From Haloarculaceae archaeon (GTDB lineage Archaea > Halobacteriota > Halobacteria > Halobacteriales > Haloarculaceae), in contig SKTU01000023.1 in assembly GCA_007122455.1 (NCBI GenBank), positions 1 to 41,633 of the forward strand: DNA of 41,633 nt, read 5' to 3'. The notes beneath the pieces were generated by a model. It did no database searches, had not been told where the DNA came from, and worked only from the letters and a program-made list of their open reading frames with translations. Every line of letters starts with the position of its first letter. Positions within the stretch are counted from its first letter, which is position 1. Position numbers and translations under genes: made by a program. Below are positions 15,532-23,461 of this stretch, one piece after another.

Positions 15532-16083
15532 ATGCGGATCGCCGTAGACGTCGACGGGGTGCTCGCGGCACGGGTCCCTGCGCTCCTCGAGTTGGCCGCC
15601 GATCGCCACGGTACCGAGATCGGCGTCGAGGAAGTCACCGACTGGACCGTGACGGTTCCGGACACCGGCCGATCGCTCCGGGAGTTCTTCGCCGAAACCG
15701 ACGAGGACCCCGAACATCTGCTGGCGCTCTCGACGGTTCCCGGCGCCGTCGAGGGAATGAAACGGCTCGCCGCCGACCACACCGTCTACATCGCGACCTA
15801 CCGGAAAGCCGTCGCTCGGGAACCGACGGAGCGGTGGCTCCGGGCTCACGACATCCCGTTCGACGGCTACGTTCGGGAGGTCGGCGACGGGAAGCGCGAG
15901 GTGCCCGCGGAGCTACTCGTCGACGACAGTTCTCGGACGGCCGCCACCTTCGCCGACCACCGGGGGAGGGCGCTGCTGTTCAGACGACCGTGGAACGCCG
16001 GCTCGACGCCGGAGAACGTCACGCCGGTCGACGGCTGGAAGGACGTTCTCGATCGCGTGTCGGCGATCGACGACTCCGGGTAG
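15532..16083 (+). CDS. HAD-family phosphatase, paralogue of the 14.2-kb gene
   Basis: The 183-residue protein shows the HAD pattern MRIAVDVDGVLAARVPALLE (nucleophile Asp6, Asp8), motif II in YIATYRKAV, and motif III in ELLVDDSSRTA. Like the gene at 14151-14726 it has an LxELxxDRHGxEIGVEEVTDWTV-type cap region and the same size, so both belong to the NT5C-like nucleotidase group. It may act on a nucleotide or sugar phosphate. It follows the MBL gene after 30 nt. The final codons are at 16081-16083; antisense to its 3' part a remnant frame from the next region continues without a stop. Confidence 0.75.
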   Translation: MRIAVDVDGVLAARVPALLELAADRHGTEIGVEEVTDWTVTVPDTGRSLREFFAETDEDPEHLLALSTVPGAVEGMKRLAADHTVYIATYRKAVAREPTERWLRAHDIPFDGYVREVGDGKREVPAELLVDDSSRTAATFADHRGRALLFRRPWNAGSTPENVTPVDGWKDVLDRVSAIDDSG

Positions 16084-16250
16084 CCGCGCCGGATCGGCGT
16101 CGTCGTGTAGTGAACCTCGCCGGTACCGCTGGTCAGCGCGGCGTCGGCGGCCTCGGCGGAGAGTGCCTCGCGGGCGAGTTCGTTCAACGCGTCGGCCGCG
16201 GCGCGTGGAGTCGAACGGCCGAGAGCGGCTCCCACTCGGCGTGGTCTGAC
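16084..16250 (-). pseudogene. Possible decayed short gene
   Basis: On the minus strand an ATG at 16250 starts MSDHAEWEPLSAVRLHAPRP and soon stops (16184). A frame shifted by one base, overlapping its end, continues ADALNELAREALSAEAADAA and then LTSGTGEVHYTTTPIRRG with G/C-ending codons like a real gene, and runs without a stop into the antisense of the HAD gene. The joined reading would be one short protein broken by a single-base indel in a GC-rich run and lacking its own end. I do not recognise it. A sequencing error would give the same picture at the indel, but not at the missing stop. Confidence 0.3.
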
Positions 16251-16292
16251 ATCGTACGTCTCTCGCGGGGCGACGAAAATGGCGGCTTCAGC

Positions 16293-17522
16293 TCACACCG
16301 AAACCGTCTCGCCGAACGCGGGCGCGTCGGCGTCGTAGCCGTCACCACGAAGCGCCTCCGCGAACCGTTCGGCACGGTCGCCGTGGTTGACGAGCACCGT
16401 CGCCCCCGAGTACGCCGCGAGAAACGCCCGGAGCCCGTCCCGATCGGCGTGAGCGGAAAAGTCGTAGGCGTCGACAGTCGCGCTGACCTGGACGTGGCGG
16501 CCGCCCAGTTCGGCACTCCCGCGATCGAGAATCTCCCTTCCTGGCGTTCCCTCGACCTGATGTCCGGTGAAGCAAAGCGAGTTGACCGGATTGCCGGCGA
16601 TCGCCGGCACGTACGTCATCGCTGGACCGCCGCTCAGCATGCCGGCAGTGGTGATGATCACCGTCGGCTCGTCGGCGATACGGCGCCGCTGTCCGTCTCG
16701 GCCGGTCACGACGCGCGCGTTCGACGCCGCCCGCTGGAGTGCGTCGGGATCGCGGAGGTAGTCGGGGTAGCGCCGGAGCATCTCCGTGATCTCGGTCCCC
16801 ATCCCGTCGACGTAGCAGTCGATGTCGTGGGCCGCACAGACGAGCATCAGCTCCTGGGTTCGACCGATGGCGAAGGCGGGGACGACGACGGTTCCGCCCT
16901 CCCACAGCGTCGTTCGAGCGCGCTCGACGAACCGGGATTCGACGACCGCCCGGTCGTCGTGGACCGAATCGGCGTACGTCGACTCGACGACGACCGCGTC
17001 GGCGTCGGGTCGGTCGGACGTGGCCGAGACGAGACGCTGGTCGGCGGTGTGGAAATCACCCGTGTACAGCAGCCGCGTTTCGCCGTCGTCGACGAGGACG
17101 TGGGCGCTCCCGGGGATGTGTCCGGCGTCGAAGAGGGTCACGCGATGGCCGGCAGCCTCGAACGGCTCGCGGTAACCGTGGATCAGGCTGCACTCGGTGA
17201 CGCGGCGGAGTTCCTCGTGGGTGAACGGACAGTTGAGCGTTCCGCCGTGGAGCTTCAGCGTGTCGCGAGCGAGGCGCATCGTCAGTTCGCGCGTCGGCGG
17301 CGTCCAGTGAATCGGCGGCCGACCGTCGCCGGAGAGAAGCGACGGGATCGCGCCGACGTGGTCGAGGTGGCCGTGGCTGACGACGACCGCGTCTGGATCG
17401 CAGTCGATCGGGTACTGTGGCGGTGTCGCGTTCTTGCTGCCGAAGTCGACGAGTAGCGCGTCGTTTATCAGAAGCGCACTGCGACCGATTTCGCGGGCAC
17501 CGCCGAGGAACCGGAGCTTCAC
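16293..17522 (-). CDS. Beta-CASP MBL-fold RNA-processing nuclease
   Basis: The 409-residue protein carries an MBL domain split by a beta-CASP insert, as in CPSF73-like and RNase J-like nucleases. Motifs: VVVSHGHLDHVGAIPSL (HxHxDH, near 58), DAGHIPGSAHVL and LLYTGDFH (further metal ligands), beta-CASP motif A in VVVESTYAD, the KH-less core near 225-330, motif B in TGHQVEGTPGREIL, and motif C His in DFSAHADRDGLRAFL. No KH domains are present, so it is not the archaeal CPSF1 type. Such enzymes are exonucleases or endonucleases acting in mRNA decay or rRNA maturation. The start is GTG at 17522 (VKLRFLGGAREIG); longer upstream frames are rejected. The DUF5786-like gene ends 49 nt upstream on the same strand. 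Confidence 0.9.
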   Translation of the reverse strand: MKLRFLGGAREIGRSALLINDALLVDFGSKNATPPQYPIDCDPDAVVVSHGHLDHVGAIPSLLSGDGRPPIHWTPPTRELTMRLARDTLKLHGGTLNCPFTHEELRRVTECSLIHGYREPFEAAGHRVTLFDAGHIPGSAHVLVDDGETRLLYTGDFHTADQRLVSATSDRPDADAVVVESTYADSVHDDRAVVESRFVERARTTLWEGGTVVVPAFAIGRTQELMLVCAAHDIDCYVDGMGTEITEMLRRYPDYLRDPDALQRAASNARVVTGRDGQRRRIADEPTVIITTAGMLSGGPAMTYVPAIAGNPVNSLCFTGHQVEGTPGREILDRGSAELGGRHVQVSATVDAYDFSAHADRDGLRAFLAAYSGATVLVNHGDRAERFAEALRGDGYDADAPAFGETVSV

Positions 17523-17571
17523 TGCCGACCGGTAGTGGCGCCGTCCGTTTGCCTCCGTCGGTTCGGTGGCG

Positions 17572-17745
17572 CTACTCCTCGTCGCGCATCTCCTGGAGCC
17601 GGTCGATGAGCGATTCCTCGGAGGAGTCGAACTCGAACTCGACGCTGCCGTCGTGGTCGTTGGCGTGGACGTCGACTGCGTTACCGTCGTCCGTCTCGAT
17701 GCTCTGATCCGTCTGCTCTGACTCGTCGTAGCTTCCGAATCCCAT
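17572..17745 (-). CDS. DUF5786-like small acidic protein
   Basis: This 57-residue ORF reads MGFGSYDESEQTDQS, then a VDVHANDHDGSVEFEFD centre and a C-terminal SLIDRLQEMRDEE helix. It matches a very short haloarchaeal family I recall as DUF5786. It is acidic, soluble and of unknown function. The ATG at 17745 has an AT-rich element (minus CCTTTTCC near 17768) at promoter distance. The beta-CASP nuclease gene follows on the same strand after 49 nt, so this small protein may be cotranscribed with it. Confidence 0.72.
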   Translation of the reverse strand: MGFGSYDESEQTDQSIETDDGNAVDVHANDHDGSVEFEFDSSEESLIDRLQEMRDEE

Positions 17746-17784
17746 ACCGATAGAAGGGACGCCGGACGGAAAAGGGCCGTGGGC

Positions 17785-18063
17785 TCAGTCGGTCCGGTAG
17801 CGCCGAACCTGAAACGTCGCGTAGCCGCCGTAGGCGATCTCGAGGGCACCGAGCCACCAGTTCCACCGATCCGCGGGACCGCCGCTCGGGGCGTCCGCCA
17901 GTTCGTCGATCAGGAACTCATTCGAGAGTTCGACGCCGGCGTCCGTTCGATACCGATCGCTGTCGGCGAGGTCGCGAGCCTGCCGGGCGACGGCTCGGCG
18001 CTCGGCCGGCGATCCTCCGAACCGCTCGAGCGCCTCCGTCAACGTCTCCGGATCGACGGACAT
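17785..18063 (-). CDS. Conserved haloarchaeal protein of unknown function
   Basis: The 92-residue protein has an N-terminal helical, acidic part (about 1-60) with SDRYRTDAGVELSNEFLIDELADAP and a C-terminal aromatic stretch DRWNWWLGALEIAYGGYATFQ ending in basic VRRYR. The hydrophobic C-terminal region is too short and charged to be a clear membrane helix. There is no family I recognise. The ATG at 18063 gives an ordinary start; the next gene toward 18.1 kb lies on the same strand but 76 nt away, and the DUF5786-like gene starts 39 nt downstream of this one. Confidence 0.6.
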   Translation of the reverse strand: MSVDPETLTEALERFGGSPAERRAVARQARDLADSDRYRTDAGVELSNEFLIDELADAPSGGPADRWNWWLGALEIAYGGYATFQVRRYRTD

Positions 18064-18139
18064 GGCTGAAGTTGGGAACCGGACGGCTTGAGTGACTCGC
18101 CGGATGCGAGCGGCTGCGCCCCACTGAGATCACCGACGC

Positions 18140-18712
18140 CTACTCGAACTGCACGTCGGCTCGCTCGTGGAGCTCCCCGAAGAGCCACCCGGCGTGTTCG
18201 AGGGCGTACTCGCGGTGGGACTCCTCGATGTAACCGATGGCGTCCTCCAGCAGGATCGGCCGATAATCCCGCAACCCGGCGCTGCCGGCCGTGTGGAGGA
18301 CGCAAACGTTCGCGAGCGTTCCACAGAGCAGCAGGTCGTCGACGCCGTGACTCTCGAGATACCCTTCGAGTCCGGTTCGGTAGAAGGCGTCGTAGCTGTG
18401 TTTTTCCACCACGAGCTCGTCGTCGCGGGGCGCGAGCTCCTCGACGATTTCGGCGTCCCAGCTCCCCTCGAGAACGTGTTCACCCCACCGGTCGAACTCG
18501 TCGTAGTAGTGGTTCCCCTCGAACTGTTCGGGCGGATGGACGTCACGGGTGAAGACGACGTGTGCGTCGGCGTCACGGGCGTCCTCAAGCGTCGCCGCGA
18601 TGGGCTCGATCGCCCGTTCGCTCCCGGGGGCGTACAGCGAACCCTCGGGATGACAGAAGCCGTTCTGCATGTCGACGATCACGAGTGCGGTGCTGTCGGG
18701 ATCGAACTGCAT
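18140..18712 (-). CDS. pncA: Isochorismatase-family nicotinamidase
   Basis: The 190-residue cysteine hydrolase has the catalytic triad of nicotinamidases: Asp14 in LVIVDMQNGFCHP, Lys104 in VVEKHSYDAF and Cys137 in GTLANVCVLHTA, with the cis-peptide before Cys. The metal site DxH is seen as Asp57 and His59 (TRDVHPPEQ), and a further His79. The DxH metal site favours nicotinamidase (nicotinamide to nicotinate) over plain isochorismatase. The ATG at 18712 is 27 nt from a minus-strand TTTTGG element near 18738. The nicotinate phosphoribosyltransferase gene at 20.3 kb would use its product, so the two may form a NAD salvage route although separated by one gene. Confidence 0.78.
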   Translation of the reverse strand: MQFDPDSTALVIVDMQNGFCHPEGSLYAPGSERAIEPIAATLEDARDADAHVVFTRDVHPPEQFEGNHYYDEFDRWGEHVLEGSWDAEIVEELAPRDDELVVEKHSYDAFYRTGLEGYLESHGVDDLLLCGTLANVCVLHTAGSAGLRDYRPILLEDAIGYIEESHREYALEHAGWLFGELHERADVQFE

Positions 18713-18791
18713 ACGTGACGTTCGGGTCGAAGCCCAAAACGGTTCGCCCACGTCGAGTAGGTTTTTGCCGACGCGAACTGATGGGTGGATA

Positions 18792-20231
18792 ATGCGTTCG
18801 CGTCCCCTCACAGCAGTTTCGATCGCCCTTCTCCTCTGTCTGGCCGGCTGCACCGTCGGCTACCAGGGCGAACCGGCGATCGAACAGACGCCGGACCATC
18901 TCGATCCGGATCGAGACGCCCTCGGCTACGTCGACGGCTACTGGTACGACGACGAACTCGACATCGACCCGTCCGACGGACTCACCGACACCGAGCAGGA
19001 GGCGATCGTCTCACGGGCGATGGCGCGGGTACAGCTGCTCCGGGGAGCGGAGTTCGATCGACGGGTGCCGGTGGAGCTTGTGACCCGCGAGGAGTTCCGC
19101 GAGCAGTATCCGCGAATCGGCGAGCGGAACGTCAGCGACGCCGCCAACAGGCTCGACAACGTCGAACACGAGGCGCTACTTCTGGTCGGGCCGCAACGGG
19201 ACGTCTCCGACGTTCGCGCTGGCAACCGTGGGGACAACGTGCTCGGCTTCTACAGCCCGAGTCAGGAGCGGATCGTCGTCGTCAGCGAGCGGGAACCCGC
19301 CACCTTCGACGACGAGCTGACGCTGGCCCACGAACTGCTGCACGCGCTGCAGGATCAACAGTTCGGCCTCGAGTCGCCGGGGGGGCCGACGACCGACGGG
19401 ACGAACGCTCGAAACGGGTTGATCGAGGGAGAGGCCGTGCTGGTCGAGCAACGGTACGAGCGGTACTGTGAGACCGAGGAGTGGCAGTGCGTCGGCGACG
19501 ACACCGGATCGACGGGCAGCATCGGCCCGGAGTTCCACTTCGGCGTCTACTTCCTCGGGTTCTTCCCGTACGCCGAGGGTCCGTCGTTCGTCGAGTACCA
19601 CGAACAGCGCCACGGCTGGGAGGCGATCGACGAGATGCACGCCGTACCGCCGACACGATCGAGCGAAATCGTCTACCCCGCGACGTACGGCGAGGCGCGG
19701 ACCGACGTGACGATCGAGGACCGAAACGGGAGCTTCGAACGCATCGAACCGTCGGACACCATAGAGTACGCCTCCGTGGGACAGGCGGGCGTGACGACGA
19801 TGTTCGTCTATACGCTGTACGACGGGTACAACGAGTCGGCCGTCGTCGACTCGAGGGAGTTCTTCAACGTCGACGAGAGCGGCGATCTGGACGACCGGCG
19901 ACCGTTCACCTACGATATCGGCTACGCGGAGGGTATCGAACACGACCGGCTCCACGCCTACGCCGACGACGGGGGGACCGGTTACGTCTGGCGTCTCGGC
20001 TGGAACGACCGGGCGAACGCGACGCAGTTCGCCGACGGCTACGACGAGCTGATCGCACACTGGGGCGGCGACGTCGTCGCGGAGGGCGACAGAACGGTGT
20101 TCGAAATCGAGGCGGGAAGTCCGTTCGCCGGTGCCGTGTGGATCGATGTCGACGGGACGGAGGTGACGATCGTCGGGGCGCCGACCGTCGAGGAGCTCGG
20201 CGAGGTGTACGCGCCGGCCGCGAACGCGTAG
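18792..20231 (+). CDS. Hvo_1808-type surface lipoprotein with HExxH-like motif
   Basis: The 479-residue protein has a signal ending in a lipobox, ALLLCLAGC near residue 18, but no Arg pair in the usual Tat position, so export by Sec or an atypical Tat signal. It is acidic throughout. The motif LAHELLHALQDQQFG (near residue 180) is a HExxH zinc site and is followed by EGEAVLVEQRYER near 218, whose Glu could be the third ligand as in gluzincin-like peptidases. The family is known in haloarchaea as Hvo_1808-type surface proteins. It is therefore possibly an exported metalloprotease, not proven. The ATG at 18792 is 28 nt from a TTTTTG element (18761-18767). It is divergent from the nicotinamidase gene. 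Confidence 0.8.
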   Translation: MRSRPLTAVSIALLLCLAGCTVGYQGEPAIEQTPDHLDPDRDALGYVDGYWYDDELDIDPSDGLTDTEQEAIVSRAMARVQLLRGAEFDRRVPVELVTREEFREQYPRIGERNVSDAANRLDNVEHEALLLVGPQRDVSDVRAGNRGDNVLGFYSPSQERIVVVSEREPATFDDELTLAHELLHALQDQQFGLESPGGPTTDGTNARNGLIEGEAVLVEQRYERYCETEEWQCVGDDTGSTGSIGPEFHFGVYFLGFFPYAEGPSFVEYHEQRHGWEAIDEMHAVPPTRSSEIVYPATYGEARTDVTIEDRNGSFERIEPSDTIEYASVGQAGVTTMFVYTLYDGYNESAVVDSREFFNVDESGDLDDRRPFTYDIGYAEGIEHDRLHAYADDGGTGYVWRLGWNDRANATQFADGYDELIAHWGGDVVAEGDRTVFEIEAGSPFAGAVWIDVDGTEVTIVGAPTVEELGEVYAPAANA

Positions 20232-20261
20232 CTTTTTCGAGTCGCCGCGTAACTCTCCGAT

Positions 20262-21407
20262 ATGTTCGACGTCGTTTCCGAGGACGCCATCGCCGAAGGG
20301 CGGGCGACCGACGCGTACTTTCTCCGCACCGAGGAGGCACTGGAGGCAGCCGGTCGCAACCCCCACGTCGTCGCTGAGGTGACCGCCGACCAGTTCCCGA
20401 CGGGCGAGTTCGAACTGTTCGCGGGCGTGAAAGACGCCGCCACGTTGCTCGCGGGACGGGACGTCGACGTCGACGCCATCCCGGAGGGGACGCTGTTCGA
20501 CGGTGGGCCTGTGATGCGGATCGAGGGACCGTATCTGGAGTTCTGTCGGCTGGAGACGTCGCTCCTCGGCTTTCTCTCCCATCCGTCGGGGATCGCGACC
20601 GCGGCGCTGGAGACGCGACACGCTGCCCCCGACACGCCGATTCTGAGCTTCGGCGCTCGCCACGTTCACCCCTCGATGGCGGGGATCGTCGACCGAAGCG
20701 CGGTGCTGGCCGGGATAGACGGCTTCTCGCACGTCGCCGCCGGCGATCTCATCGGCAGGGACGCCTCCGGAACGATGCCGCACGCACTCATGATCTGTTT
20801 CGGTCCCGGAAACCAGGAGGACGCCTGGCGGGCCTTCGACGAGGCAGCGCCGGCCGACGTTCCGAGAGTGGCGCTCTGTGACACCTACGACGACGAGGTC
20901 GACGAGGCCGTCCGGGCCGCGGAGTTGGGGTTCGACAGCGTCCGACTCGACACGACCGGATCCAGACGCGGCGACTTCCGGCACATCGTCCGCGAGGTCC
21001 GCTGGAAGCTAGACGTCGCGGGACACGGCGACGTCGACATCTTCGTCAGCGGCGGTCTGCGACCGGCGGATCTCCTGGAGCTTCGGGACGTCGTCGACGG
21101 CTTCGGCGTCGGGTCGACGATCTCGAACGCCGAGCCGGTCGACTTCGCGCTGGACATCGTCGAGGTCGAGGGGACGCCCGCCGCGAAGCGCGGAAAGCTC
21201 TCCGGCAAGAAGGACGTCTACCGAACGCCCGACGGTGGCCACCACGTCGCGCTGGCGGATGGCCCGAAACCCGAAGACGGGGAGGCGCTTCTCGAACCGG
21301 TCGTTCGGGACGGGGAGATCGTCGCCGACTTCGATCTCGAGACCGCCGCGGAGCGAGTCGTCGCCGATGCCGAGCGGATCGGGTTCCGGAACAGTCAGCA
21401 GTGGTGA
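20262..21407 (+). CDS. pncB: Nicotinate phosphoribosyltransferase
   Basis: At 381 residues this fits the archaeal (Thermoplasma-like) nicotinate phosphoribosyltransferase, which makes nicotinate mononucleotide from nicotinate and PRPP in NAD salvage. Visible are FDVVSEDAIAEGRATDAYFLRTEE (substrate binding N-terminus), FGARHVHPSMAGIVDRSAVLAGIDGF (given here as positions about 127-152), SGTMPHALM with the phosphoribosyl-binding His, and the barrel loops SVRLDTTGSRRGD and DIFVSGGL and GVGSTISNAEPVDF. A T-run TTTTT at 20233-20237 sits 27 nt before the ATG and probably serves as TATA element. The C-terminus carries an archaeal metal-binding-like tail without Cys. The RNase P RNA gene starts 43 nt after it on the same strand. 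Confidence 0.93.
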   Translation: MFDVVSEDAIAEGRATDAYFLRTEEALEAAGRNPHVVAEVTADQFPTGEFELFAGVKDAATLLAGRDVDVDAIPEGTLFDGGPVMRIEGPYLEFCRLETSLLGFLSHPSGIATAALETRHAAPDTPILSFGARHVHPSMAGIVDRSAVLAGIDGFSHVAAGDLIGRDASGTMPHALMICFGPGNQEDAWRAFDEAAPADVPRVALCDTYDDEVDEAVRAAELGFDSVRLDTTGSRRGDFRHIVREVRWKLDVAGHGDVDIFVSGGLRPADLLELRDVVDGFGVGSTISNAEPVDFALDIVEVEGTPAAKRGKLSGKKDVYRTPDGGHHVALADGPKPEDGEALLEPVVRDGEIVADFDLETAAERVVADAERIGFRNSQQW

Positions 21408-21420
21408 ACCGACCGAACGG

Positions 21421-21426
21421 CTTAAC
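21421..21426 (+). promoter_or_regulatory. TATA-like element of the RNase P RNA gene
   Basis: CTTAAC is centred 27 nt before the first base of the P1 helix (21451), which fits transcription starting at the 5' end of the RNA without processing. Confidence 0.5.
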
Positions 21427-21450
21427 CCCCGTCACCGGATAAAAACCGAT

Positions 21451-21820
21451 GGCAGAGGGTGCCCGGTCCCCGTGGACACAGTCCATGAGGAAAGTCCCCC
21501 CACCGTCCGGGCAGGTGACCGGGCGCAAGCCCGGAGCGGGAGACCGCTGGCTCTGGAACAGAAACGAGACCCCTCCGCGTGACCGATGAGGCGTGCGAAC
21601 CGACCCGCAAGGGAAGGGAGATAACCCGCCGAGGGCCGCGCGGCCGCAAGGCCGCGGTTCGAGCGAGCGGCAGTACGCCGCGAGCCACGCAGCGCGGAGA
21701 ACGGATGGAACGGCGAATCCTCACCGGTGCAAGCCCGTCGCAACTGGTAGCCCGGACACGCGACGGGTGCTCAGCCGAATGCCGGGTGTAAACAGAAGGG
21801 GGCTTACTACCCTCAGCCGA
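21451..21820 (+). ncRNA. rnpB: RNase P RNA (archaeal type A)
   Basis: This is the catalytic RNA that cuts the 5' leader from pre-tRNA. The universal segment GAGGAAAGTCC is at 21486-21496 and the distal AACAGAAGGGGGCTTAC is at 21791-21807; these form P4 and the catalytic core. P1 is closed by GGCAGAGGG (21451-21459) pairing with CCCTCAGCC (21810-21818) with one A-A mismatch. Inner hairpins such as GTCCGGGCAGGTGACCGGGC-type repeats at about 21505-21535 and the GCGCGGCCGCAAGGCCGCG hairpin near 21635-21657 are visible. Total length of about 370 nt is usual for haloarchaea. The 3' end is within a few bases of 21820. The histidine kinase gene converges from the other strand, ending at 21860. Confidence 0.95.
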
Positions 21821-21859
21821 CTTTCGTGACGAGCGGAGCGGCCGCCGGACGGCGTACGT

Positions 21860-23374
21860 TCACGGAAGCTCAGCTCCGACGATTTCGAACCGCGCACCGC
21901 CACAGCGCCCCTCACACAGACGGATCTCCCACCCGTGATCGTCGACGACCCGCTGGACGATCGCCAGACCGAGCCCCGTCCCGCCGGCGGCAGTCGAGTA
22001 GCCGCTTTCAAAGATCCGATCGCGGGCCTCGGATGCGACGCCCGGACCGTCGTCGGCGACGTAGAACCCCGGCTCGTCGTCGAGTTTGCCGACGGTAACG
22101 GTCACCGCCCCACCTCCGTGTTCGACCGCGTTCCGGAACAGGTTCTCGAACAGCTGCCGTAGCTGACTCCGGTTCGCTCGGATCGACAGGTCGCTCTCGA
22201 CGACGAGCGTCGCGTCGACCGTCTCGACGGTGCGCCAGCAGCGATCGGCGACCGTCGCGAGCGCGACCGACTCGACGCTGTCGCCCGACGTCCCCTCGCG
22301 AGTGAGCGCCAGGAGCTCCTCGAGCAACGTCTCTATTCGAGAGAGTGCCCGATCGACGTCCGCCAGGTGCTCGCTGGAGCACTCCTCGCGAGCGAGCTCC
22401 AACCGCCCCATCGCAACACCGAGAGGGTTCCGGAGATCGTGGCTCACGACGCTCGTGAACTCCTCGAGCCGCTCGTTCTTCCGCGTCAACTCCCGCTCCC
22501 GGTCGAGCTGTTCGAGTGCGACAACGACGTTTCTCGCCAGAACCCCGCCGAGCGCCACGTCGTGCTCGTCGAATACACTCGGCTCGGTCGAGCCGACGAC
22601 CAGGATCCCATGGTCGTCGAGGGGGAGATTGAGCTGGCTGCGGATTGTCGTCTCCTCGTTGTGAACGTTGGGGTCGTCGCGAACGTCGTCGATCGCCCCT
22701 GCCACCCCTCGTTCGTAGGCGCGCCACGTGATGCTCTCGCCGCGCGTGTACGTCGGCGGCGCGCCGGCGAGATCGATCGCCGCCTCGGTCGAGGCGACCG
22801 GTACCAGTGCGGCCTCGGCATCGTCGTAGAGATAGACCGTCCCGCCCTTCAGGCCGAGGACATCGTTCGCCGCCTCGACGCCGATCGACGCGACGGCCGC
22901 ACGATCGTCGGCCGTCAGCAGCGCCCGCATCGAGGTGTGTAGCGCTTCGAGCTGGCGTTCGCGCTCCTCGCGCGCCGTGGAGCGGTCGGCGCAGCACCCG
23001 TCGACGGCGTCGGCGATCCGTGCTGCGAGCAGTTCGAACCCGAATCGCTTCGGGAGACACTCAGTCACGCCGGCGTCGAGCGCGTCGGCCGCCGTCGCGC
23101 CGGTTCCCCGATCCGTATACAGGGCGAGCGGGATCGCGACGTCGTCGTGGAGCTCCCCGAGAAACGAGATTCCGTCTTCGTCCGGCAGCTCGTAGCCGGA
23201 GACGGCGCAGTCGAACTCGTCGGTGGCGAGGCGGTCGCGTCCTCCCTGAGCGCTCGTCGCCGTGACGACCTCGAAGCGGTCGTCCTCGTCCTCGAGACGC
23301 TTCCTCGCTTCGTCGGCGAACTCCGGATCGGCATCGACGTGGAGGATTCGGACGGTCTCCCTCGTGGCGTTCAT
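21860..23374 (-). CDS. Hybrid histidine kinase with degenerate receiver
   Basis: The 504-residue soluble protein contains an N-terminal receiver fold (5-125), a GAF domain (about 145-290), a HisKA dimerisation helix with the phospho-acceptor His312 in FTSVVSHDLRNPLG, and a HATPase domain with Asn415 in LFRNAVEHGGG, the G1 box YVADDGPGV and the G2 box TGLGLAIV. In the receiver the acidic pair (Asp14, Asp16), Thr87 and Lys109 are kept, but the phosphorylated Asp is Gly60 (CAVSGYELP, codon GGC at 23195-23197). The receiver therefore cannot be phosphorylated in the usual way. There is no membrane segment, so it senses cytoplasmic cues. The ATG at 23374 is used because a minus-strand AT-rich element lies near 23410. 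It has no cognate response regulator next to it. Confidence 0.9.
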   Translation of the reverse strand: MNATRETVRILHVDADPEFADEARKRLEDEDDRFEVVTATSAQGGRDRLATDEFDCAVSGYELPDEDGISFLGELHDDVAIPLALYTDRGTGATAADALDAGVTECLPKRFGFELLAARIADAVDGCCADRSTAREERERQLEALHTSMRALLTADDRAAVASIGVEAANDVLGLKGGTVYLYDDAEAALVPVASTEAAIDLAGAPPTYTRGESITWRAYERGVAGAIDDVRDDPNVHNEETTIRSQLNLPLDDHGILVVGSTEPSVFDEHDVALGGVLARNVVVALEQLDRERELTRKNERLEEFTSVVSHDLRNPLGVAMGRLELAREECSSEHLADVDRALSRIETLLEELLALTREGTSGDSVESVALATVADRCWRTVETVDATLVVESDLSIRANRSQLRQLFENLFRNAVEHGGGAVTVTVGKLDDEPGFYVADDGPGVASEARDRIFESGYSTAAGGTGLGLAIVQRVVDDHGWEIRLCEGRCGGARFEIVGAELP

Positions 23375-23461
23375 TCGGATCGGTAGTGAGAGTACGATGC
23401 TATGGAGGCCTAATAACCGTACGGGTCCCCCAGTCGCCACCGCCTCGAACGGACCGGGACG

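Noticed and set aside
15000-17456. 818-codon + strand open frame across the HAD, remnant and beta-CASP region
   Set aside because: It crosses two real genes in different strands and its translation is Arg-rich low-complexity; the beta-CASP protein is clearly conserved.
20232-20238. T-run after the Hvo_1808-type gene as terminator
   Set aside because: Its distance of 27 nt to the pncB start makes it a better TATA element; a terminator function cannot be shown.
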